From Desulforamulus reducens MI-1 (lineage in GTDB: Bacteria; Bacillota; Desulfotomaculia; Desulfotomaculales; Desulfotomaculaceae), in the NCBI RefSeq assembly GCF_000016165.1, contig NC_009253.1:372001-436000 (forward strand): 64,000 nucleotides of DNA, given 5' to 3'. The translations under genes and the position numbers were made by a program. A model generated the notes under the pieces. It worked only from the letters and a program-made list of their open reading frames with translations, was not told the DNA's origin and ran no database searches. Shown here one piece after another: positions 9,358 through 17,834 of this stretch. Position 1 is the stretch's first letter; every line of letters starts with the position of its first letter.

Positions 9358-10299
9358 TTAATTTGCTGGTAATTGGGGAAGGTCCTTTAGTAGAGTATTA
9401 ACAGTATCTCTTAGGGTCAAAATAAATTTCTTTTGTGCTATTTGTAAATAATCTTTTCTATATACAAAGCCAATATGAATATTTGTTTTAAAGTGGCTAA
9501 TTGTTAAGGGACGAATTTTTCCTGACTGAACATAGATGTCATTTAAAGACATGACCCTTGGCAGTAGCGCTACGGCATTTCCACGGGCAATCACTTTTTT
9601 CATACTTTCCCTATCGTTAAAACGCATAACATTTATGTCTTTTAACTTCATAAAGACTTCAATATCCTTGTCTGATATATTATTTTTAAAAACCACCAAA
9701 GGATAGTTCTGTATATCTTCTATATGAACCTGTTGTTTTTGCGATAGGATGTGGTCCGTTGCTGTGAAAAGACAAAAATTATCAATAAAAAGTTCTTCGT
9801 AATGAATATTGTTTTTGCATTGATTGAATAAAAAGGCTTCTTTTTCATAATCCCAAAGGGCAAGTATACCAATATCTATGTTACCTACTTTAATTTCCCG
9901 CATGATGTTTGAGGTATCGTCTTCGTTGAAGGATATATTTACCTGGGGATGCTTTTCTTTAAAAATGGATAGTGTTTCCAATAAGATATGGTTACTAATT
10001 GCCGGCAAGGTAGAAACAGTTAGGTTGCCGTTTAGACAAACAGATGAATTTGCACACATATTATTTATTTCTTCAACCTCCTGAAATATTCGGGAGGCTT
10101 TTTCTATTAGAAATCGTCCAATTTCGGTGGGTTCCACTCCGTCATGGGTTCTAATAAAAATCTTGATATTCAGTTCTTGCTCTAGGTTACTTATGGCCGA
10201 ACTAAGGGAGGGTTGTGAAATAAATAATTGTTTGGCAGCTTTGGTTATGGACTTTTGCTTACTAACCTCAAGTATATATTGCAACTGTTTCAACCTCAT
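9358..10299 (-). CDS. LysR-family transcriptional regulator
   Basis: This 313-aa protein has an N-terminal winged helix-turn-helix (KSITKAAKQLFISQPSLSSA, residues about 16-35) and a LysR substrate-binding domain from about 90. It is divergent from the arylsulfotransferase gene with 250 bp between them, the usual arrangement for a LysR regulator and its target. The AAGGAGAAGG ribosome-binding site supports the ATG. The inducer is unknown; from context a sulfate ester or a related anion is a guess. Confidence 0.92.
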   Translation of the reverse strand: MRLKQLQYILEVSKQKSITKAAKQLFISQPSLSSAISNLEQELNIKIFIRTHDGVEPTEIGRFLIEKASRIFQEVEEINNMCANSSVCLNGNLTVSTLPAISNHILLETLSIFKEKHPQVNISFNEDDTSNIMREIKVGNIDIGILALWDYEKEAFLFNQCKNNIHYEELFIDNFCLFTATDHILSQKQQVHIEDIQNYPLVVFKNNISDKDIEVFMKLKDINVMRFNDRESMKKVIARGNAVALLPRVMSLNDIYVQSGKIRPLTISHFKTNIHIGFVYRKDYLQIAQKKFILTLRDTVNTLLKDLPQLPAN

Positions 10300-10378
10300 T
10301 GTCCTTCTCCTTTAAAAGCAGTTAGATAAGTGAAATATATTGCTAATCAAAACACATTATAACATAAGTTTTGTCGAC

Positions 10379-10425
10379 ATAGGTTAGGCCTATTACTGTC
10401 ATAGGTAGTTGGTATTTTACCCAAC
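10379..10425. promoter_or_regulatory. candidate LysR operator palindromes
   Basis: ATAGG-TTAGG-CCTAT (10379-10393) is a T-N11-A-type interrupted palindrome, and a second, AGGTAGTTGG...CCAACCT, follows about 10 bp later. Both lie in the divergent lysR/arylsulfotransferase spacer. The assignment rests on position and symmetry only. Confidence 0.45.
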
Positions 10426-10549
10426 CTAACCAATTAAATATAATGAAGTCAGGGAGCAGACAAAAAAAGAAGACGTACGGCCTTTTTTGTACCCTTATTA
10501 GTGAAAGGTAAAATAATCACAAGCAAAATACAAAACAGGAGGAAAAATA

Positions 10550-12007
10550 ATGACTTATCCAAGTATTTTCCCAACGGGTGCTACCATTTACAATCCTGAA
10601 AAATGTTGGAACGGATATACAATTATTCAAGTAGAAGATCTTGGCGCGCTTTTGATCAATATGAACGGCGGCGAAGTAAAACTTTGGAAAAATTTGCATG
10701 GCTTTCCTAATAAGTTGCTGCCGGGTGGACAGGTTTTTGGCCATACAGGCGAGAGAAGTATAGCCTTTGGCGTACAGGATGGTATTGATTTGATTCAAGT
10801 GGATTGGGATGGCAATGTTGTCTGGAAATTTAACCAATATGAATTTATTGAAGATCCTGGTGAAAAGCCCCAGTGGATGGCCAGACAACACCATGACTTC
10901 CAGCGGGCAGGCAACCCAGTAGGTTACTATGTGCCAGGGATGGAGCCCCAAGTGGATAAAGGCAACACTTTGATCCTCTGCCACAAAAATTTAGTAAATC
11001 CAAAGATTTCTGATAAACTTCTGGCGGATGACGCCATCATTGAAGTGGACTGGGAAGGAAACATTGTTTGGGAATGGGTTTGCAGCGAGCATTTTGATGA
11101 GTATGGTTTTAGAGAAGAAGCAAAGAATATTTTGGCTCGGGATCCTAATATGCGGGCAGCAGGACCGGGGATGGGAGACTGGATGCATATTAATTCCATG
11201 TCTGTACTGGGACCTAATAAGTGGTATGACGCCGGTGATGAACGATTCCATCCTGATAATATTATATGGGACGCCAGGGAATCCAATATCATTGCTATCA
11301 TAAGCAAGCAGACTGGTAAAGTGGTCTGGAAGGTTGGTCCCTATTATGATACCAGCGAAGAACTAAAGAAACTCGGCTGGATTATTGGTCAGCACCATGC
11401 CCATATGATTCCTCGGGGACTACCCGGTGAGGGTAATATTTTGGTCTTTGATAACGGAGGCTGGGCTGGTTACGGTGCACCGAACCCCGGTTCACCAACT
11501 GGTACGAAGAATGCTCTGCGGGACTACTCCAGGGTGTTGGAATTTGACCCAACAACACTGGAAATCAAATGGCAGTATACACCCAGCGAAGCCGGTTATC
11601 TGCAACCGGTAGATTCCAACCGTTTCTATAGCCCCTTTGTCAGCGGTGCCCAAAGGTTGCCAAACGGTAACACCTTAATAACCGAAGGTTCTGGTGGCAG
11701 AATTATTGAAGTTACTCCTGATCATGAAATAGTATGGGAGTACATTAGTCCCTATTGGGGGGAGTCTTTCCCCATGAACCTGCTTTACAGGGCCTATCGT
11801 GTACCCTATGAATGGGTGCCCCAACTGGAAACTCCCAAAGAAGTGCCCATTGAACGTATTGATGTAAAGACCTTTCGAGTGCCCGGGGCTGCCCCCATTG
11901 GCTGCTCCGATGTAACTGAAGTGGAAGGTGTACTGCCCTATCAGGCTGATAATACCCTGTGTGTTGCCGCCGGTGATGAGTTTGAGCATAAGGAAAAGAA
12001 TAGTTAA
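10550..12007 (+). CDS. arylsulfotransferase (ASST) family protein
   Basis: This 485-aa protein has repeated beta-propeller-like blades (VEVDWEGNIVWEW, LEFDPTTLEIKWQYTPS) and the histidine-containing blocks QHHDFQRAG and GQHHAHMIPRG that match the PAPS-independent arylsulfotransferase family. ASST moves a sulfuryl group from one phenolic sulfate to another phenol through a sulfo-histidine. No signal peptide is visible, so it is probably cytoplasmic, unlike the periplasmic enterobacterial ASST. An AGGAGG ribosome-binding site precedes the ATG. It is followed by a hairpin and then the anion transporter. Confidence 0.82.
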   Translation: MTYPSIFPTGATIYNPEKCWNGYTIIQVEDLGALLINMNGGEVKLWKNLHGFPNKLLPGGQVFGHTGERSIAFGVQDGIDLIQVDWDGNVVWKFNQYEFIEDPGEKPQWMARQHHDFQRAGNPVGYYVPGMEPQVDKGNTLILCHKNLVNPKISDKLLADDAIIEVDWEGNIVWEWVCSEHFDEYGFREEAKNILARDPNMRAAGPGMGDWMHINSMSVLGPNKWYDAGDERFHPDNIIWDARESNIIAIISKQTGKVVWKVGPYYDTSEELKKLGWIIGQHHAHMIPRGLPGEGNILVFDNGGWAGYGAPNPGSPTGTKNALRDYSRVLEFDPTTLEIKWQYTPSEAGYLQPVDSNRFYSPFVSGAQRLPNGNTLITEGSGGRIIEVTPDHEIVWEYISPYWGESFPMNLLYRAYRVPYEWVPQLETPKEVPIERIDVKTFRVPGAAPIGCSDVTEVEGVLPYQADNTLCVAAGDEFEHKEKNS

Positions 12008-12054
12008 TACTCATCTCGGTGCTGCTCAGCAGCTGGGGAATTAATTTGACAAAC

Positions 12055-12094
12055 CTCAAAGGGTGATACAGTGTTAATCACTATCACCCCTTGA
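12055..12094 (+). terminator. hairpin between arylsulfotransferase and anion transporter genes
   Basis: CTCAAAGGGTGATA pairs with TATCACCCCTTGAG around a 12-nt loop. There is only a weak T run after it, so it may be a partial terminator or an mRNA-stabilising stem within the operon. Confidence 0.6.
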
Positions 12095-12135
12095 GAAAAC
12101 ATCTTCACACTTTATAAAAGGGAAGGAATAGAAAT

Positions 12136-13548
12136 ATGGAACAGGCTATAAACAGCAAGAATAAGAATATAAATTATATCCAGTGGGCCATAACAATATT
12201 AGTACCCATAATAATTTATCTATTTACGCCACTGGACTATGCCGGAAAAACTTTTTTAGCAATTACTGCTACCTGTGTAATTTTATGGGTATTTGCACTG
12301 ATTCCCGAGAATATTACAGGCCTGCTTATTCCCATCTCCTTTGTGCTATTCGGGGTAGCTGAACCGGAAGTAGCCTTTAAGCCCTGGGCGCAAATTCTTC
12401 CTTGGTTAGTTGTGGCTGGTATGATTTTGAGTGAAGTGATGCTGGATACCGGTCTGGCTAAACGGCTAGCTTATAAATCACTTCTGATGACCGGTGGTTC
12501 CGGTAAGGGTATTGTACTGGGTTTTATTATAACTTCCTTTGTTCTTCCTCTGCTGGTTCCATCATCTGTTTGGGCCAAGATGTTTATTATGGCACCTATT
12601 GGTATTGCCATTTGTAAAGCCTTAGATTTTAAGCCAATGAGCAAAGAAGCCACGGGTATCATGTTAATGGCTTGTTTTGTGGCAATATCCTCTGGATTTT
12701 CCTTTCAAACAGGCGATGAAACAATGGTTTGGATAAGCCAGGTTATTTCAGAAGTATCCAATGGACAAATTACTATATCTTGGCTGGCCTGGCTAAAATA
12801 TATGTTGTTACCCGGTCTCTCTTGGTCAGTCTTCTCAATTTTGACTGCTTATTATCTCCTTGTAAAAAAAGCCTTTGACAATAAAGGAAATGTTAAGTCG
12901 GTACTGGAAGTCGAATATAAGGAAATGGGGTCCCTTAGCGGTAAGGAAATTAAAACTTTACTAATTGTGCTGTTGATTTTATTAAACTTCATTTTTGAGA
13001 CATACCATAAAATGAATGCCGCATTTATTATGGTTGCTTTGGTTTCTTTGTTCTTTATTCCTGGGATAAGCCTCATGAAGCGTGAGAAATTGCAGAGTGT
13101 CAATCTCTGGATTCTCTTTTTCGTAACTGGTGCCATGTCGGTGGGAATGGTGGCCGGGTCTGTGGGAGTTACCAAAGTTGTAGCTGATTCATTGCTGCCA
13201 ATTATCAAGGAAATGGGACCCTTTGGTGCAACAATGATGGCATTTACCTTTGGTGTTATTATGAACTTCATTATGACACCGCTGGGAGCTATGGCGGCAT
13301 TTATCACGGTTATTTCCGGCTTAGCAGTGCAGGCTGGCATACATCCCCTGCCTGTTTCCCTTGCCTTTGCCGTGGGCTTAGATATCTATGTGTTTCCCTA
13401 TGAGGTAGCCCCTGTTTTATATTTCTTTAGCCTAGGATATATGAGTCTCCAAGAAGCAATAAAAGTACTTGCTGTTCGGACCGTACTTGCCTTTTTGGTG
13501 GTTGCAGTAGTATTTGGGGGTTATTGGTATACTCTTGGGTTAATGTAA
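12136..13548 (+). CDS. SLC13/DASS-family anion transporter
   Basis: This 470-aa membrane protein has about 11-12 hydrophobic segments and the overall pattern of divalent anion:sodium symporters: an N-terminal pair of helices followed by LIPISFVLFG, and a C-terminal half with FFVTGAMSVGMVAGSVG and NFIMTPLGAMAAF. Family members carry sulfate, dicarboxylates or citrate with sodium. The position behind the arylsulfotransferase suggests a sulfated or carboxylated aromatic, or sulfate, but the sequence does not fix this. An AGGGAAGGA ribosome-binding site lies upstream. Confidence 0.85.
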   Translation: MEQAINSKNKNINYIQWAITILVPIIIYLFTPLDYAGKTFLAITATCVILWVFALIPENITGLLIPISFVLFGVAEPEVAFKPWAQILPWLVVAGMILSEVMLDTGLAKRLAYKSLLMTGGSGKGIVLGFIITSFVLPLLVPSSVWAKMFIMAPIGIAICKALDFKPMSKEATGIMLMACFVAISSGFSFQTGDETMVWISQVISEVSNGQITISWLAWLKYMLLPGLSWSVFSILTAYYLLVKKAFDNKGNVKSVLEVEYKEMGSLSGKEIKTLLIVLLILLNFIFETYHKMNAAFIMVALVSLFFIPGISLMKREKLQSVNLWILFFVTGAMSVGMVAGSVGVTKVVADSLLPIIKEMGPFGATMMAFTFGVIMNFIMTPLGAMAAFITVISGLAVQAGIHPLPVSLAFAVGLDIYVFPYEVAPVLYFFSLGYMSLQEAIKVLAVRTVLAFLVVAVVFGGYWYTLGLM

Positions 13549-13590
13549 TGATAAGGTTTTTTCTGTTAGCAATAGAAAGGAATGGGTTGT

Positions 13591-13992
13591 ATGACAAAAT
13601 CAGCGGAAGAGTTAACGTTTCTTGACAATATTCATTATTATAAAGAACACACATGGGCCATGGTGGAAGGTAACCAATTAAAGATAGGAATCACGGATTT
13701 CGCTCAGGATAACCTTGGCAATATTATCTTCGTTGAACTACCCAATGCTGGAGAGAGCTTTGACAAAGGGGAAGAATTTGGACAAGCAGAGTCAGCTAAA
13801 ACAGTATCGGCCCTTTATATGCCTATTAGTGGCGAAATAATTGATGTAAATAACCAGTTAGAAGATGCACCACAAAATGTCAACGAAGATCCCTATGGTA
13901 CAGGTTGGATGATTATTGTTAAACCTAACAATATATCTGAAGTTAGTGAACTGTTAACTAAAGAAGAATACATCAATCTAATAAATCAATAA
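13591..13992 (+). CDS. glycine cleavage H-like lipoyl carrier protein
   Basis: This 133-aa protein has the GcvH fold: HTWAMVEG near residue 25, an IIFVELPNAGE strand, and the lipoylation loop ESAKTVSALY with the modified lysine near residue 70. The ATG at 13591 is preferred over one 9 nt upstream because the AAAGG site then has normal spacing. No gcvP or gcvT genes are nearby, and the neighbours are a dihydrolipoamide dehydrogenase and a glutaredoxin fusion. It may therefore serve a specialised lipoate-dependent pathway rather than glycine cleavage; GcvH-like carriers are known in sulfur metabolism. That role is inference. Confidence 0.88.
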   Translation: MTKSAEELTFLDNIHYYKEHTWAMVEGNQLKIGITDFAQDNLGNIIFVELPNAGESFDKGEEFGQAESAKTVSALYMPISGEIIDVNNQLEDAPQNVNEDPYGTGWMIIVKPNNISEVSELLTKEEYINLINQ

Positions 13993-14043
13993 AAACATTC
14001 CCAAAAGAGCTTGTCAGAACAGCATAACTAGGAGAGAAAAAAT

Positions 14044-14892
14044 ATGAGTTATACCATTTATACAGCCACTGGCTGTACACGTTGTAAAATTGTAAAGCAG
14101 TGTATGAAAGAACGTGGCATTGATTTTGTAGAGCAAGATATGAAGGCAGAAGGAAAGGAAGCCTTTCGAAAATTTTATAGTGCTAATCGAAAGTCTATTT
14201 TTCGTGGGCCGGACGGAGTGGAATTTCCCATTCTTACAGATGGCTCAACCATTTGTCAGGGGATAGGTACATCAATAGCCTTCCTTCATGCAGGTAATAA
14301 GCTTGATGGTTTCTTTGGCGTAGGTACATTACACAAAGAATGGGTGGACGGTATCTATGTTTCTGCCGGTAATCCTAAGTATGTAACAGAGTTCATGGAA
14401 GTGTTGCGCTATCTCAAAGGAAACAACATGAAATTGCAACTTGAAACCAATGGACTGAACAGCAATATTTTACAGCAGGTACTAGATGAAGGCTTGGCTG
14501 ATGTAGTAATTATGAATGTTTTAGGACCAAGGGAACTCTATAGCCGCATTCTGGGACAAGAGGTTGACATGAACGAAGTAGAAAAGACCATACCAACTGT
14601 AACAAAGTTCCCGGAATACAGATTCCAGACCACCGTTGTTCCCGTCATTCGTCAGGAAAGTGAGCCAAATGAGATTAGCTTCCTGACCGCCAAGGAGATT
14701 GGTGAAACAGCAAAACTAATTGCCGATGGAACCGGTAGTATGAAGAATCCTTATTTAATTAGACTATGGAATCCTAAACTGACCACTGATCAGAGATTTA
14801 AAGCAGTAAAAGCGATGTCTATAAACGACATGTTTTCTTACAGAACTTCTGCCAGGTGCCACCAAGTGTTAACAGAAATTGAAAAGGAATAA
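14044..14892 (+). CDS. glutaredoxin domain fused to a degenerate radical-SAM-like domain
   Basis: This 282-aa protein starts with a glutaredoxin/NrdH-type thioredoxin fold (residues 1-75, redox motif CTRC at 10-13). The rest resembles the TIM-barrel core of pyruvate-formate-lyase-activase-type radical SAM proteins: SAGNP in place of the GGEP strand (near 118), LETNG near 140, ADVVIMNVLGPRELY near 157, and a YRFQTTVVP strand near 195. The CX3CX2C iron-sulfur motif is absent, so radical chemistry is unlikely. It lies between gcvH-like and lpd genes. I do not know a named family for this arrangement and assign no function. Confidence 0.7.
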   Translation: MSYTIYTATGCTRCKIVKQCMKERGIDFVEQDMKAEGKEAFRKFYSANRKSIFRGPDGVEFPILTDGSTICQGIGTSIAFLHAGNKLDGFFGVGTLHKEWVDGIYVSAGNPKYVTEFMEVLRYLKGNNMKLQLETNGLNSNILQQVLDEGLADVVIMNVLGPRELYSRILGQEVDMNEVEKTIPTVTKFPEYRFQTTVVPVIRQESEPNEISFLTAKEIGETAKLIADGTGSMKNPYLIRLWNPKLTTDQRFKAVKAMSINDMFSYRTSARCHQVLTEIEKE

Positions 14893-14898
14893 CCAAAA

Positions 14899-14920
14899 CG
14901 GGGCTCTCGCAGCCCCTATT
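14899..14920 (+). terminator. weak hairpin after the glutaredoxin fusion gene
   Basis: GGGGCT-CTCGC-AGCCCC (14900-14916) is followed by TATTCATTT, a poor T run. It may attenuate transcription into lpd. Confidence 0.5.
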
Positions 14921-14968
14921 CATTTACACTAACAACAAAGCTTAGGAACATATAAGGGAGGTAATAGC

Positions 14969-16345
14969 ATGATTTATGATGCTGTGGTGATTGGTGGGGG
15001 ACCTGGAGGATATGTGGCTGCCATTAGGATTGCTCAAAAGGGAGGTAAAGTGGCAGTAATAGAAAAGGATCAATTGGGGGGAACCTGTCTAAATAGAGGA
15101 TGCATACCCACCAAAGCACTGATTGCCTCAGTTGATAAACTGAAAGCAGTTGAGGAAGCCAGTGAGTTCGGTATAGAGGTAGGTAAGCCAGTTATCGACT
15201 TTAGGAAGGTTCAGGCCAGAAAGGCTGAAATAGTAGATAAATTGGTTAGCGGTATTAAATATCTTTTTGACAAAAATAAAATTGACCACCTTAATGGTAC
15301 AGGTAAAATCAAAACAGCCAATATAGTAGAAGTCAATAATGCTGATAAAACCTATGAATTACAGTGTAAAAATATAATCGTTGCCACTGGATCAAGTCCG
15401 TCCTTAATACAATCATTGGGATACAATGGAACTACTATCATTACCAGTGAAGAAGCGTTAAAACTTACAGAGGTACCGAAGAGCTTACTGATTATTGGAG
15501 CAGGAGTTATTGGCTGTGAATTTGCTCATATTTTTGGCAGTATGGGAACCCAAATAACGATGGTGGAAGCAGCACCTAGCATTTTATCGATACAGGATAA
15601 AGATATTTCTCGTCGCATGCAAACCGTTTTCAAGAAGAAAAAGTTTAATATTAAAACAAATGTAGCCATTACGAAAATGGAACAAACTGGAGCTGGAATT
15701 CAAGCAGAATTAGAAAATGGAGACATTATAAAAGCAGAGAAAGCCCTTATTTCCATTGGACGCCAGTTAAATACCAAAAATTTGGGACTTGAAGATATAG
15801 GTGTTCAGCTTGGTGAAAAAGGTCAGATTTTAGTAAATGACAGATTGGAAACCAATATTAAAGGAATATATGCTGTCGGAGATGTTATAAGCAAATACCA
15901 GTTGGCCCACGTGGCCTCTGCCCAGGGTATTGTGGCAGCAGAGAATATCATGGGCAAAGAATCCACAATGGATTATAATGCCGTTCCCAGCTGCATTTTT
16001 ACCAGTCCAGAAATTAGCTCCGTAGGCATTACAGAGCAGCAGGCAAAGGATCGAAAAATCCCTGTGAAGACCGGGAAATTTAACTTTATGGCTAATGGAA
16101 AGGCCTTGAGTATGGGAGAAGGTGAAGGTTTTGTTAAAATAGTTGCACATAAAGAAACCGATGTTGTACTAGGAGTTCATATCATTGGTCCCCATGCGTC
16201 GGATTTGATTGCTGAAGCAACTCTGGCGGTAAGAAAGGGACTAACAACAAAGGAATTAGCAGTTACGATCCATGCTCACCCAACATTGGCTGAAGTGATC
16301 ATGGAAGCGGCGGAAAATGTTCATGGTTTAAATATTCACGGTTAG
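14969..16345 (+). CDS. lpdA: dihydrolipoamide dehydrogenase
   Basis: This 458-aa flavoprotein shows the FAD motif GGGPGGYVAA near residue 9, the redox disulfide GGTCLNRGCIPTK near 38, the NAD-binding GAGVIGCEFA near 175, the second FAD motif YAVGDV near 305 and the C-terminal catalytic pair HAHPTLAE near 440. It oxidises dihydrolipoamide with NAD+. A GGGAGG ribosome-binding site supports the start. With the lipoyl carrier two genes upstream it makes a small lipoate-redox module without any 2-oxoacid dehydrogenase subunits nearby. Confidence 0.95.
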   Translation: MIYDAVVIGGGPGGYVAAIRIAQKGGKVAVIEKDQLGGTCLNRGCIPTKALIASVDKLKAVEEASEFGIEVGKPVIDFRKVQARKAEIVDKLVSGIKYLFDKNKIDHLNGTGKIKTANIVEVNNADKTYELQCKNIIVATGSSPSLIQSLGYNGTTIITSEEALKLTEVPKSLLIIGAGVIGCEFAHIFGSMGTQITMVEAAPSILSIQDKDISRRMQTVFKKKKFNIKTNVAITKMEQTGAGIQAELENGDIIKAEKALISIGRQLNTKNLGLEDIGVQLGEKGQILVNDRLETNIKGIYAVGDVISKYQLAHVASAQGIVAAENIMGKESTMDYNAVPSCIFTSPEISSVGITEQQAKDRKIPVKTGKFNFMANGKALSMGEGEGFVKIVAHKETDVVLGVHIIGPHASDLIAEATLAVRKGLTTKELAVTIHAHPTLAEVIMEAAENVHGLNIHG

Positions 16346-16406
16346 GAACCACTTAAATGTAATGGTGGAGTGTAGAAATAATATTTAGTTAAAAAGGAAG
16401 ATACGT

Positions 16407-16771
16407 ATGCTATATTCATTACTTGTTTTTTTGGCCGGATGTAGCTTCGGCTTGTTATCTCCCATTGTAAAGCTTGGCTACAACACTGGCTTGCAACCGG
16501 AACAAGTGATTTTTACGCAGTTTTTTATGGCTTGGGCCTGGGGTTATTGGGTGGCGTGATTCCAACTTTTTTGTTAGCCAAAGGTGTTCCCCAGGTGGGG
16601 GCGGGCATGTCCACCATTCTTTGTTCTTCAGAGTTGCCAGTTGCATTGCTGGCTTCAGCTTTAATACTGGCCGAAAAGTCAACTCTGTTGCAATGGTGCG
16701 GAGTAGTGCTAATTATACTTGGCATAAGTACACCATATATATCTTTGCTAAGACATCAACACAGGGTCTAG
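16407..16771 (+). pseudogene. EamA/DMT-family transporter, internally deleted and frameshifted
   Basis: An AAAAAGGAAG ribosome-binding site and ATG at 16407 open a frame whose first 40 residues read as the first helix of an EamA transporter (LAGCSFGLLSPIVKLGY), ending at TGA 16558-16560. A second frame, open from about 16520 to 16771, encodes a typical EamA C-terminal end (GVPQVGAGMSTILCSSELP, then a last helix). The middle, roughly 150 residues, is missing. The gene is therefore a deletion remnant and not functional. The TGA is not a selenocysteine codon because the frame after it is not homologous. Confidence 0.75.
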
Positions 16772-16781
16772 ACTACACATT

Positions 16782-16836
16782 AAACAAGAACACAGCTTCT
16801 TTGTAAATTGAGAAGATGTGTTCTTGTTTAAATTTT
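16782..16836 (+). terminator. rho-independent terminator after the EamA remnant
   Basis: AAACAAGAACACAGCTTCT (16782-16800) pairs with AGAAGATGTGTTCTTGTTT (16811-16829), with one mismatch, and is followed by AAATTTTTAG. Confidence 0.85.
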
Positions 16837-17030
16837 TAGTAAATAAGCATTTTTTTAAAATATAACTTAATTTCTAGTCTATATAGATATTGCCTATACC
16901 TTGCATATTAAGTTAGTATTTTACAATCCTATCCAATAGGCATAAAATTAAATTGGGAATGTGGCGAACGATATCTGGTAGTACCATCAGATGAGTTAAC
17001 CAACAAGAAACTGTTTAGGAGGTGCCAGTG

Positions 17031-17819
17031 TTGAACATTGTAGTGCTTATTAAACAAGTTCCAGGAACTGATAATGTGAAATTAGATCCCAAAACCGGTG
17101 TCATGATTCGCAGCGGCAGGGATACCATTATCAACCCACTGGATGAGAACGCATTGGAAGAAGCGATCCGCATCAAAAATTCCAGAGAAGGTGTTAAGGT
17201 CACGGCTGTAAGTATGGGACCCGAATCTGCTGTTAAAGCCTTAAAAGAAGCGGTGGCCATGGGGGCAGATGCCGGTGTATTAATCTCCGGCCGAGCCTTT
17301 GCGGGTTCAGATACCATTGCAACAGCCAAGGCATTGGCCGCAGTCATTAAAAAGCTAAGCCCAGTGGATCTGGTTATTTGTGGTGAACGGGCCACAGACG
17401 GTGAAACCGGTCAAACCGGTGCGATGATTGCTAACTATTTGGACTTCCCGGTTCAAACCTATGTTTCCGCTGTGGAAGCGAAGGAAGATCGGGTGATGGT
17501 TAAGCGTACTGTCGAAGGTGGCTTTGAACGGGTTGAGGTTTCTTATCCGGTACTCCTTACGGTTAACAAAGATATCAACGAACCTGGCTTCCCAACCCTA
17601 AAAGGTAAATTAAAAGCAAAACAAGTGGATATATCCATCTGGAGTTCTGAGGAGTTAGACTTAGACAAGTCAGAACTTGGTTTACAGGGATCACCTACTC
17701 GGGTAGTTAAAGTGTTTAGCCCCAAGCTATCCCGGGATACCATTCTATATCAGGCAGACGGAACCAGCAAACCAGTGGATGAACTGATGAAGTTCCTTAA
17801 TGCTAAGGAAGTTCTATAA
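17031..17819 (+). CDS. etfB: electron transfer flavoprotein subunit beta
   Basis: This protein of about 262 aa is the nucleotide-binding small subunit of an electron transfer flavoprotein. It shows NIVVLIKQVPGT at the N-terminus, a NPLDENALEEA block near 42 and the signature GERATDGETGQTGAMIA near 125. TTG at 17031 lies 8 nt after AGGAGG and gives the usual family start; GTG at 17028 is the alternative. The gene leads an operon with etfA and an FAD-linked dehydrogenase. The upstream region (16885-16945) carries TGCCTAT...ATAGGCA inverted elements that may be regulatory. Confidence 0.93.
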   Translation: MNIVVLIKQVPGTDNVKLDPKTGVMIRSGRDTIINPLDENALEEAIRIKNSREGVKVTAVSMGPESAVKALKEAVAMGADAGVLISGRAFAGSDTIATAKALAAVIKKLSPVDLVICGERATDGETGQTGAMIANYLDFPVQTYVSAVEAKEDRVMVKRTVEGGFERVEVSYPVLLTVNKDINEPGFPTLKGKLKAKQVDISIWSSEELDLDKSELGLQGSPTRVVKVFSPKLSRDTILYQADGTSKPVDELMKFLNAKEVL

Positions 17820-17834
17820 GAAGGGAGTGGAAAC

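Noticed and set aside
16407-16560. selenocysteine at the TGA of the EamA remnant
   Set aside because: The frame after the TGA stops within a few codons and is not homologous; the family continuation is in another frame.
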